From Callorhinus ursinus (Eukaryota; Chordata; Mammalia; Carnivora; Otariidae): a stretch of 64,000 nucleotides of DNA. Position 1 is the stretch's first letter, and each line of letters starts with the position of its first letter. This document shows positions 27,901-40,200 of this stretch, piece after piece. Both the position numbers and the translations under genes were made by a program. The notes below the pieces were generated by a model, which was not told where the DNA came from, did no database searches, and saw only the letters and a program-made list of their open reading frames with translations. Location: positions 26,865,861 through 26,929,860 of the forward strand of contig NW_020312817.1 of assembly GCF_003265705.1 (NCBI RefSeq), read 5' to 3'.

Positions 27901-30900
27901 CACATCGGGCTCCCTGCTGAGCGGGGAGCCTGCTTCTCCCTCTCCCTCTGCCTCTGCCTGCCATGCCCCCCCCCCCCGCTTGTACTCTCTCTCCCTCTCT
28001 CTCTGTCAAAGAAATAAATCTAAAAAAAAATAAAAGTTCTTTATAAATCAGACCCAGAGTTTTATGGCTCACACTGTTCGGGCTTTTCTTAGTCTCATTG
28101 TCCATTGTTTATTGCCCTGTCTCCGTAGCTTTTGCTTCCATTCCTTTAATGAAGAGAATATATTTTAGTTTCATAATTTAAGATTCCCAGTTGGCCCTTC
28201 CTACTGCTAACTTAATTGAATGAAATAAATGCCGTTTGAATAAAAGGAAATACCATGTTTCTTTTACTTAAAAGAGTTGTTTTATTTTCTCTATGCCCAT
28301 TTATTTTTATATTAAAAAAATTCAGCTGTCAATCATACAGTGCTTGCAAACTTGTCATATCTTTTCCCCCAACACCTCTTTATTAAGTTTTAGTTTGCCA
28401 GGCTGTCCTCAGCATTATTTTTATAATGGACAGATACTTCTCATTTTGTGCTTTTTCCTGTTTTTCTTGATAACCTATAACCATTTACTTTTTGAAAATC
28501 AGTGTGTCTTAGATTAGTTATATTCTTGTATAATGTTATCTAAAATACTATAATTTTATGTAGTTTAGTTATTTAATATACTTTATTTTTTTAAAGCAGT
28601 TGTAGGTTTACAGAGTTCCCACATACTCCCTCTCTCTTCTACTCCTAGTATCCCGTTACTTACATCTTTAATTAGTGTTACAATTGATGAAATAATAGTG
28701 ATATATTATTTTTAACTAAAGACAGTAGTTTACATATAATTTCACTCTGTTTTGTACAGTTCTGTGGGTTTTGACAAATGCATAGTGTCATGCATTCCAC
28801 CATTATAGTATCACACAAAATAGATTCACTGCCCTAAGAAACTCCCTGTGCTCTGCCTATTCATCCCAACCTCCCTCTCACCCTCCTGAAACCTCTAGTA
28901 ACCACTGATCTTTTTACAGGCTCCAGTTTTTCCTTTTCCAGAATGTCATATAGTTGGAATCATACAGTATATAACCTTTTCAAATTGGCTTCTTTCACTA
29001 AGTAGTTTTTTCACTAAGCAGTATGTATTTGAGGTTCCTCCATTTTGTGGCTTGATAGCTTGGATATTCAATAGTTTACTTACACATTCACCTTTTGAAG
29101 GGCATCTTCGTTGTTTCTGGGTTTTGGCAGTTATGAATAAAACTGCTGTAAACCTTCATGCATGGATTTTTGTTACAATTTTTTTTCCATTGATCTATTT
29201 GTCTATTCTTTTGCCAATACTACATTATCTTGATATCGTAACTTTATACTAAGTCTTAAATTCTGGTTGTAGCCGTCCTTTGACTTTTTATTGTCTTGGC
29301 TATTCTGAGTATTTTGCCTTTCTGTGTAAATTTTAGAATCAGTTGGTTGATATCCACAAAATAACTTACTGGGGTTTTTATTGGGATGATTTGTGCTTTG
29401 TTCTGTTTCTCTTTGTATGTTATAGGAAGCAGGTTGGGAAAAATAAAACATTGTGCAGTACTTTATTAAATGAGTTTATAAAATAGTACAAATGGAAATT
29501 TTGGGATAACTGGCTACATGTATATCAATATAAATTCTAATGTTTCAGATATTTAAATGTAGAAATGGAAGCTATTTATAATTTTAATGGAAGAGGGAGG
29601 GTTTTTCTGAAGCTTCATTCTTTTGCTGATCCCAAGTTGAAAGAGGCTGTATAAGTTGTCTTCCTTCTCCTGTGCTATAGCCAGCCAGTTGAACTCCCTA
29701 GATAAAATCATTATTACTGATTTCTTATATATTTATAGATGTCCTGTGTGTATTTACATAATATATGTAACAGGTAAATATGAATACATCTCCTTATCTT
29801 TTTTGTTGTTGTTTTGTGTTATATTTTACCCAAATGGCAGTATACCATACGAGTACATTTCTATTCCTTCCTTCTTGCTCCCGCCCTCCCCCTGCCTTAC
29901 ATGCTCTGGAATTTGCTCCAGTGCATCATAAAGCTCATCTTCATTTTTAGGAGCACACAACTGATATTTAGTAATTAAGTCATCTCCATACTGATAAGCA
30001 CAAATTGATTTCCTTTGATGTTCTAAAGAATGCTGTGGTGACTAATTTTGGTGACCTTGATAATTTTATCTTTAGGATTAATTTTTAGAGTTACTAGAAC
30101 TGGTGATTGAAATTGTGTGTCAGTTTGTTATTTTGCCAGATTATAACTTGTCCTCTATAGATGTTAGTCAGTAATGTTTGATACCTTCATAAAAGTTTGA
30201 TACCAATTTCCTTCCTTCCTTTTATCTATCTATACATGCATACAGACATACATAAATTTTACACATATATGCACATTTCTGTACCAGTTGTGAGACATAT
30301 GTTGCAGACATTATAGCTTTATTACCCCTAAGAGTTTTAGAATTTATTTCCTAAAAGACAAAGGCAATTTACTACATAACCACATTACAGTAATCAGAAT
30401 ATAGAAAATTAACATTGATCTAATACAGCCATCTAATCATCTAATTCGCAGATATTCATATTTCATCTCTTTTCTCAATCATGTCCTCTATAGCAAAGAA
30501 AAAATTGCTTTTTGTCCAACAAAGAATCTAGGATCACGTGTTACATATGTTCCTCTTTCATTTCCTTTAATCTGGAACATTTCTCAGACTTCTTGCCTTT
30601 AATGACTATGACAATTTAATAAAATCTTTTATCATAGAAAAGTTTGAAATCTGTAAAACTAGTGATTGTAGCATAATGAACCTCCATGAGCTCCATCACT
30701 CAGCTTCATCAGTGATTAACACTTGGCTCTGCTTCCATTTATATCTTTATTCTTTTCAAACACACACATATATACACATAGTAGCTTATTTTAAGGCAAA
30801 TCTAAGACATCATTTTGTGCATGCCATGAGTAACTTAAGCAATGCCTAAAAACACAAAGGAGAAAGTAAAGATAGATTACCTCATGTACCACCCTCCAGA

Positions 30901-33900
30901 AATAACAAACAGTAGCATTTATTTATTTATTATTATTTTTTTAAAGATTTCATTTATTTATTTGACAGAGGGAACACAAGTGGGGGAGTGGGAGAGGGAG
31001 AAGCAGGCTTCCTGCGGAGCAGGGAGCCCAATGTGCACCTCGGGGCTTCATCCCAGGACCCTGGGATCATGACCTGGGCGAAGGCAGATGCTTAACGACT
31101 GAGCCACCTAGGCGCTCCCAAATAGTAGCATCTACTAATTGTATGTGTATTGCTAGAAGTATGAACAGGTATCTAGATTGGTGATAGAAGATAAAAGTAT
31201 GGAGATATTTGGAACTTAAACAGCTTAGCCATTTCTACCAAAATGGAGAGAAGAGACAAGGCTAGTGTTGGGACATGAGAGTTTATTAGCTAAGCCCTTA
31301 CAGCTTTTATGTAGGCTGAAACGAATAGAAATTTTAAGTAGAAATGTTTTTGCCAGTCACAGCTATTGAGCCAAACAGGCAGATGCTTAACCATCTGAGC
31401 CACCCAGGCGCCCCTATAAAGAACTTTAAATAAATTTCATTACTGTATCATTTCTTATGCATTTTGCACTTAAAATGTCAAGGTTTTGTCATGTATGCAT
31501 TTTTCCTAACAACTAGTTACATAAACAAGTGCGTTCATTTTAAGGTCAAATTCTAAGAGATATTAACGTCTGTGAAGCAACACTTGTCTGGAACCTGCAA
31601 CATGGTTACCAATCTAATTTTGCATTATTTGTGTTTTTTTATTTTTTTAAAAGATTTTTATTTATTTATTTGTCAGAGAGAGAGAGAGCACAAGCAGGGG
31701 GAGTGGCAGGCAGAGGGAGAAGCAGGTTCCCCACGGAGCAAGGAGCCTGATGTGGGGCTCGATCCCAGGACCCTGGGATCATGACCTGAGCCGACAGCAG
31801 ATGCTTAACCGACTGAGCCACCCAGGCATCCCTGTTGTTTTATTTTTTTTAAGAAGATTTATTTCTGAATACAGCCAGAGAGAATTTGGAAAACTAAGGA
31901 GAAGCTAATTTATGTTCTCTTTTTTAGTTACGTACTTTTAAACTAACATGGCTGGGTGTTCAGTGAACAAAAGGAGTCAGTAAATGTAACAAACGAAGAA
32001 AACCTGCCTGTTAGAATACAAAACAGAGCAACTGTTTCAATCTTGAATTTTTTAATCCTCTTTTTGCCCTGAAGAGCTGCATCAGAAAACCCTTAGGTGT
32101 CTTTATACTTTGCTTCTTTCTACATGCACACTTCACTGTTATTACAGGATTAAATGTGACCAGCTGACAAAGAAAGATCAGGGGGCACAACACTATTATG
32201 CAATGCTATATCTGCAAGGGTAGCTTACAGCTCCTTTATTCAGGAAGTACTTTTGTTGGGATTTCTGCCTTTAGGGATTTCATTAGTCAGAGTATCATTG
32301 TAGATTTTTGTTTGTTTCTTTTTTGTTACTTTGTCCTGACAAGCAGTTTGAAAAGGCAAGCATTTGGTCAGTTAATATCTGTAAGATATTTTTCTGCTTT
32401 CTACAGAGAGAGCGTAGGAGTGGTTACATGAAGCTGGCAATGGGAGGAAAGAGGCAAGGAAAAAGGAAAAATGTTTGGGATGATAGAAATATTCTGTATC
32501 TTCATTTGGGCAGTGATTACACAGGAATGTTTATTGTCATAAGTCATTAAAGGCACATTTGAAATTAGTTCATTTTATTGATTATGCCTTAATAGATTTT
32601 AAAACTTATAAATATCTGGAAATGATTTCATGGTTTTCCTTGTGTTACTTACAGAGTTTTTTTTTGTAACAAAGTGACAATTAGAAAATCCTGGCACTTG
32701 GGGCCCCTGGCTGGCTCAGTCAGTGGCGTGCGCAACTCTTGGTTTCGGGGTTGTGATTCAGGCTCCACATTGGGTGTAGAGATTACTTAAAAATAAAATC
32801 TAAAAAAGAAAAAGAAAACCCTGAGAATTAAAATAAAGAGCTCAGTTTTTCATTTTACCATGTGAATGCAGTAGAAAGCTAAATTTGAGACCATGTTTTA
32901 AAAATATGTTGAAAAAAATGTTAAGGTTATGAATAATACAGTATTAAAGCTTAAAGGCAACTAGCATTTTTTAGTGTGCTTTAAGGAAACTGTTAGGATG
33001 AATTTAAGGCGATATTAATTTTTCCCCATGCATAAAGTACTTTTTCCTCTCTGTGTTAGCAAATCATGCTAGTGCTTTTCTCTGAAATTGTGACTTTTGA
33101 GTGGCATTATATTCTAGTGCTTAAGGGTGTAGACTTCAGGGCTGGATCACCTGCTTGTGCATCCTGTCCTCTCCACTTCACTGATTATGCAGCCTTGAGC
33201 AAGTTCTTCATCCTTTCTGTGCTTTACGTTACTCATGTGGAAAATGAAGATAGTATTTACCTCATGGAATTGTCAGAATTGAGTAAATTAATAGATGTAA
33301 AATGCTTAGAACAGTTCCTGCCAGGCGTGTGTGCTCCCAGTGTTATCTGCTCTTACTGTTACCATAATCACTCTTTACATTTGAGACAGTAGTGTTCTCT
33401 TTAGAAGTGTCTGGTTTTCTTTGTTTTTAAAGCATCATGATTATTCCCTTAATGTATAAATTTATTTTCTTGTAAAGCAGAAGCAGCAGGAAAATAGTAT
33501 TAGACTAGAAGTCCAGACTTTTCAGTTCTTATCTAAGTCCTTTTTTGGGTGCTTAGGAAACAAATTTTAGTGCTTTGGTGTTAGTTACCTATAATAAAAG
33601 GCATTATTAAAAGTTTTATAGTAATACCAATTAAGTACCACTAATTACTAGTCCTAATTAATATCGCATTTAGATTTATATCTAAATTCATATAAATTTT
33701 ACGTGAAGCCACCTTTAGAGGGAGATTACTTCTAGAGTTAGTTTCTGGTTTCAGTGATTTATTGATAATGTAATCAGAATCATTTCCTGTATTATTTAGT
33801 TGTCTTTCAGTTTTAGAAAGGAAAATGACTACACTGCTTATAACTGCTGTTATCCTTTGGGGATTAGTAATCAGTGTACTGTGATTTATATTTTTATTCT

Positions 33901-34257
33901 TTTTTTTTTAAGATTTTATTTATTTATTTGACAGAGACATAGCGAGAGAGGGAACACAAGCGGGAGGAGTGGGAGGGGGAGAAGCAGGCTTCCCGCAGAG
34001 CAGGAGGCAGACTCTCAACAACTGAGTCACCCAGGCACCCCTATACCTTTATTCTTAAAAATTGATCAGTGAGAAGCTAATGTTATGCCATTTGGAGATG
34101 TGTTTTTTCATTTTCTTTAAAATTTCTTTCCTGGGCGCCTGGGTGGCTCATTTGGTTAAGCGACTGCCTTCAGCTCAGGTCATGATCCTGGAGTCCTGCA
34201 TCGGGCTCCCTGCTCAGCAGTGAGTCAGCTTCTCCCTCGGACCCTCCCCCCTCTCAT

Positions 34258-34293
<36 letters not shown>

Positions 34294-37200
34294 AAATTAA
34301 ATCTTAAAAAAAAATAAAATAAAATTTCTTTCCTTTGTCAAATTATTTCTTCATATTCTTTGGATCAAATTATTTATATGTCAGAACATCTTAGGTTTAA
34401 TTTAACAGGGTTATTGTCTTTTAATAAAAACACAATGTTGCCTTGGGGCGCCTGGGTGGCTCAGTCGGTTAAACATCTGCCTTCGGCTCAGGTCATGGTC
34501 CCAGGGTCCTGGGATGGAGCCCCCGCATCGGGCTCTCTGCCCAGGGGGGAGCCTGCTTCTCCCCCTCCTCTGCAGCTCTCTCTGCTTTTCCCTTGCTTGT
34601 GCGCTCTCTCTCTCTCTCTGTGTCAAAGAAACAAAATCTTAAAAAAAAAAAACCCACACACACAGTGTTGCCTCAATTATTTTGTTTCTGAGGACAAAAT
34701 TAGTTTTTATTTTTAATCCTGTTGATTATCCTGGCAAAGTGTCTTGTTATGAAACCCCTAATAAGACAGTTTTTGTATATATATAATAAGCTCCTCTCAC
34801 TTTAATGTTTGGAGTCACTTTAATATGTAGTTTATCATATAATTTATTTTATTGCTTCTCTAATGTGAGATTATATGTTATTAATTACTTACATTATAAA
34901 AAGGCATGCTTTGTTGTATTAGGTTTAATTTTTCAAACGGTAGAGTCTTGCAGAGCAGTGGAAGGTGGATTATATGGAAGTAATAATGTAATATGGAGCA
35001 TAAATTGCATTCATAGAATTCTGTTCAAAAGAATGTTAGAAAAACACCAAATCCTGAGGAAAGTCTGTAAGTATACATTACTTAATAACGTTGGGAGACT
35101 GGGGCACCTGGGAGGTGCTCAGGCAGTTAAGCATTCAACTGTTGATTTCACCTCAGGTCATGATCTCAGGGTTGTGCTGGGCATGGAGCCTGCTTAAGAT
35201 TCTCACTCTCTCCTGCCCTCCCCCTCTAAAAAATAATAAAACAACATTAGAAAACAAAGATTTTATTTATTCATTTGAGAGAGAGAGCGAGCAAGCGAGC
35301 ATGAGCAGGGAGGGGGTCGGGGAAAACAGACTTCCAGCTGAGTGGGGAGCTGGATGTGGGGCTTGATCCCAGGACTCCGGGATCATGACCTGACCCAAAG
35401 GTAGACACTTAACTGACTTGAGTCACCCAGGAGCCCCTCAAATAAATAAATCTTAAAAAAAAAAAAAAGTTCAAACTGACGTCTGATAAAAAGTAATTCA
35501 CCCTAATGTTGCCCCCCCAGCCTTAGTCCTTCTCTCTACATGAAAATGCCATTACTAGTTTATGATTAATATCTCAGTATTCTATATTTAGCTATACAAG
35601 TATATCCAATACATGTATATATCACTGGTTTTGAAATAAACCTGAAGCAAAGTATTCATGCTGTTTTGAATATAGTCTAGAGATTGTTTCTTTAACTCTA
35701 TGTGGTACCTACAACTCCCAGAGAAAGACCCATCTCTCTGGGTAGAGCCCATATACCCACTTATTTTTCATGGTTTGTATATGTAAACAGAATCTACGGA
35801 ATTTATCTTTTGAAGATGGCATTATCCAGGAGAACTTTTGGTATGATGGAAACATTCTGTATCTGTGCTGTCCAGAATGGACTCATGTGACTGTTGACCG
35901 CCTGAAAAGTGGCTAGTACAATCAAAGAACAGAATTTTTAATTCTTTTGTATTTTAATTAAATTTAAATAGCTGTGTGACCAGTGATTACTGTATTGGAC
36001 AACTCAGGAGGCATCATGGTATAACGAAAAAGGTCTAGAGTTAGATATACCTCAGGGTCAGTGTTGGTCTTGCTATATTCTATTTAGCTGCTTGTATAAT
36101 TTACTAAATCTTAGTTTCTCATACACACAGTAGGGCCATAATTCCCTCTCCACAGAGTTACACACACGCAGAAATAAAAATTGTCTTAGAAAAAGGATTA
36201 GATGTATATATACCAAAGTGATATGCCTGGTGAAGGAGTCGAGTAGGAAAGAAATGGTCAAAATAGATTGTAGCCTTGGGGTGCTTGGCTGGCTTAGTTG
36301 GTAGAATATGCAACTCTTGATCTCTGCGCTGTGAGTTCGAGCCCCACGTTGTGTGTATAGCTTACTTTTAAAAAAAATTAAAATTTAAAAAAAAATAGAC
36401 TTATTTATCAGGAATGTTTTATGATTTGTCAAGATAATCAGTGTAAGATGTTACTCATGTATATAACAGTAATGTTTAGAAATTCATCTTTTCCTCTAAT
36501 ATTCCTACATAGTTCCCCAGTCATAAAAAATATATTTGAGTCTCTTTACATAAATGTCATCTTTATGTATTATTTTGCAAACTTTTTCACTCAGATATAG
36601 ATCTACTATATTCTTTTTAAATGCTACATAGGAAAGAATCATGTGAATGTTATTGTGTATTTAACCCTTTAATTTATTGCCCTTCAGGTGCTTCCAACTT
36701 CCAGTATTAAAAACAGTATTATATATTTTTTTTATTTTATCTTTTTTTAAGTAGGCTCCATGCCCAACATGGGGCTTGAACTCCGACCCTGAGATTGAAT
36801 CACATGCTCAAAAATAAAAATCTTTTAAAAAAGAAGAGTCGCATGCTGTATTGAGTGAGCCAGCCAGGTGCCCCTAAAAACAGTATTATATTGTGTTTTA
36901 TAGGTGTATAGTAACAAGTGATATTGCTAGGTCATAGAATATGGGCATTAAATAATGCCAGATTGGTTATCAAGTTTCATATCTACCTGTTTATATAAGT
37001 CTGGCTTTCTCATATCACAAGTATTAATGTCAGGTTTTATGCCTGTTGATTAGTAACTTTGGGGTTTAACGTGTTTTCTGGAAAAGTGGAGTGTACTATG
37101 TTATACTATAAAATTATAGTAAGTAGGAATATTAGGTCATGGGTTGGAAAAGAGGCTTTAAACATAACCAAGTATGTATGAAAATTTTATATATGATTAA

Positions 37201-40200
37201 AATGGAGGGTAAAATTTTAAATACAGCAAGATTGAGCAGTCATACTTTTCTACCCCTGTCCTCTGTATCACTGTTGGAAGGTGTGAAATGAACCCCTACT
37301 CCTCCATCACTTCAAACAGCCCTTCCTGTTTGTCAGACCATCACAACTAATTTTAGTAAGTTTTAATCAGTTGCCACATAGGGTTCAAGAATCCTGTGCC
37401 TCACCCCCCCATACTCTAATCCCAGCATAGGTCTGTGGGCAGTGAAGCAGTTCTTGCCTCCCTCCAGTAGGTACTCCCCCAATTCTCCCTACTCCCCCAA
37501 TTCTCCTTCCCCTTTTCAATCTTTTGTGTAGCAGTCAGAGTACCTATTAGCATCTGAAAAAATTTTTTACTCATTTTTCTTCTCTTTTCTTCACTGCTGT
37601 ATTCTCATCCTGTCCAGCAGCACGTTTTCCGTAAATATTTATGGAGTAACTTTATTCAATAACCGGTATTAGAAAAAAGTTGTTAGGGGCACCTGGCTGG
37701 CTCAGTTGATAGAGCATGTGATTCTTATCTCAGAGTCATGAGTTCAAACCCCATGCTGGGCGTAGAGCTAAAAGAAAAAAAAAGAAAGAAAAAAAGTTGT
37801 TAGCTCTTTTCACAAAAGTAAATTACCGTTGTAAAAAACCCACAAAACCTTGAACAAAACAACTTATAAAAGCCTTAGAAGTAGTATATGTTCTTAGAGT
37901 AGGTAATTCATTCTCAGATGCATGTAGTTTTATGAAAACATTTCATTTGAACTAATAATTAAAAGTAAACTTTTCTAACAAGTTGATCTATTGAATTATA
38001 TACCTTTGATAAACGGTGATCATATTTTATTTTACCTAAGCTACCGTGGTTCTGTCATTTCAATTTAATTTTGAAAATAAAATTCCACTTCATTAATAAT
38101 GAATTTTTGCCGTAAATTATGTGGGCTATTTAGTCATTTTTATGTGTAAAATAACTAGTTACTTAATTTTCTTCCTCTCCCCAACCATTTGCCTTAGTCA
38201 TTTTTGTCCCCTTGAAGTGCCTATTATACATTGAACAGTGGTGCTTCATAAACATCTGCATTAGTTTATTTACCAAGTAATCAGTTAATCTTAAGATCTG
38301 AGTAGAGGGGTGCCTGGGTGGCTCAGTCAGTTGAGCATCTGACTCTTGGTTTCAGCTGGGGACATGATCTCTGGGATTGAGACCCACGTCGGGCTCTCAC
38401 TCAGTGGGGAGTTTGCTTGAGGATTCTCTCCCTCTCCCCCTGCTCACTCAGTCACTCTTTTTCTCTCAAATAAATGAATCTTAAAAAAAAAAAAGATCTG
38501 AGTAGAAACAGGGCACCTGGGTGGCTCACTCAGTTAAGTGTCTGACTTGATTTCAGCTCAGGTCATGATCTCACGGTCGTGAGATCAAGCTGCATATCAG
38601 GCTCCACATTCAATGCGGCGTCTGCTCAAGATTCTCCCTCTGCCCCTTCCCGCTGCTCGCATGTGCGCATTCGCTCTCAAAATAAATAAAATACATCTTT
38701 AAAAGAAAAAGATCTGAGTAGAAGTTACATAGCTGTGGACTGACTTTTATATTGAACATGTTCTCATTTTATGCTTTCCCCTTCTTATAGTTCTTGACAT
38801 GGCGAGACATGTGCCACTCTATCGAGCTCTGCTGGAATTGCTCCGGGCCATTGCTTCCTGTACATCCATGGTGCCCCTACTGTTGCCTCTTTCTACAGAG
38901 AATGGTGAAGAGGAAGAAGAACAGTCAGAATGTCAAACTTCTGTCGGTACATTATTAGCCAAAATGAAGACCTGTGTTGATACCTACACCAACCGTTTAA
39001 GGTAGTATACTTGGTTCATTTCTCTTCATTGTGCATCTAATTGTCTTTTTTAAATAGCTTTGTGGTTTTTTTTAAATGACAGATGTTAATTAAACACACA
39101 TGCATACAAGCAAGACCTAAAACTACAAAGAAAAAGTATCCACCATATCCTGCACTCAAACATTTATTCACGTTGACTTATCAGACTTCTCCTTGTGTAG
39201 TCTTGCAGCTATAGGTATGGAGTTTATCTTAAATTCTGTCATATTGTACCTGTTAAACAGATGGATGCTAGTTTTAGTCAGTATTGGGTCCAAAGACACC
39301 TTTTAGTGCTAGTAAATACATACTGGCAGATGTTGTTCTTAATACTTCCAATTACGCATTGTATGTAGACACTTATTGGACATTTGGGTTATTTTCAGTT
39401 TATAACCTCATACATACATCTTCTGAGACTTGTAGAAATCACACAGTAGATTCATAGAATTGTTGGGTTTATGGATTACTTCTGTTTTATTGTGATACAT
39501 GTTATTACACATGCTGTAATCCTTTTTAGAAGTGAGAGGATTCAATATTTGTTGTAGTTATAACAAAGTTAGTATTTATCTTCTTGGTAAATTTAATTGT
39601 TTACTTAATTTTTGGCTTAAGTTTATACCTCATTAGATCCAGATGTTAACAAAAACTCTTTAAGAAACGTAGTAAACCTTTTTCTTTCTCTTAGCAGAAT
39701 CTGTTCAGTGGTTGTCGTTTTATGTAAATTATGATTTTTAAGGCATTTATACTGCCAGTGGAAATTTATTCTTTTGTCAGTGGTTTTTTGAGTCAGTTAA
39801 TGTTCTTTACCATCTTTACAATATATTTGTTCTACCTATTCTCACTTATTTTTTTAAGATACTAAAATTTGAGAAACAGTATACATCAAATGATGGCAGA
39901 GAATTGTCACTGAAAGAACAGTTTTTTTCAGGGAGAAATCAGCTGCTGCGATAATCCTGACTCTCTTAGTTTATTGCTCACTATCACTTTAAAAGCTGGT
40001 GGCTTACTGCCAGGCAGTTAAGAATTGTAAATTGGATAAGAGATTAAAGAAGAGCCAGTTGGTAGAAATGAAAAGCTGTAGCTTCATACTACTCTTTTAC
40101 CAGGGAAGGAAAATGTAAAGGTATATAATTTTTGATGGTTAGATTGTTTATGTTGTAGAGAAGAGAACATTATATATGGTCCCATCCTTCATAGTGGCAA

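Larger units (their letters stand above)
31377..32250 (-). repeat. Inverted duplication, right (derived) arm
   Basis: This 874-base arm is the reverse complement of 26787-27859 without the SINE at 27491-27693. It begins with a SINE head cut off after about 40 bases, with no tail and no target duplication, so this is the copied arm. The 3.5-kb spacer between arms (27860-31376) contains ordinary intron sequence. Confidence 0.95.
15359..38790 (+). other. BIRC6: BIRC6 large intron (23.4 kb)
   Basis: The largest intron in the window. It holds about 27 CAN-SINEs, several antisense L1 pieces, one MIR, one small DNA-transposon relic and the large inverted duplication (26787-27859 / 31377-32250). Stretches with nothing recognised include 15359-16740, 18200-18980, 19600-20630, 21160-23400, 23815-24870, 24995-25565 and 25755-26400. 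No hidden exon is evident: phase continues directly from 15358 to 38791. Confidence 0.85.

Noticed and set aside
33066..33392. 108-codon open frame
   Set aside because: It lies over a MIR element.
34805..35197. 130-codon open frame
   Set aside because: It starts in AT-rich intron sequence and runs into a SINE at 35099; no family resemblance.
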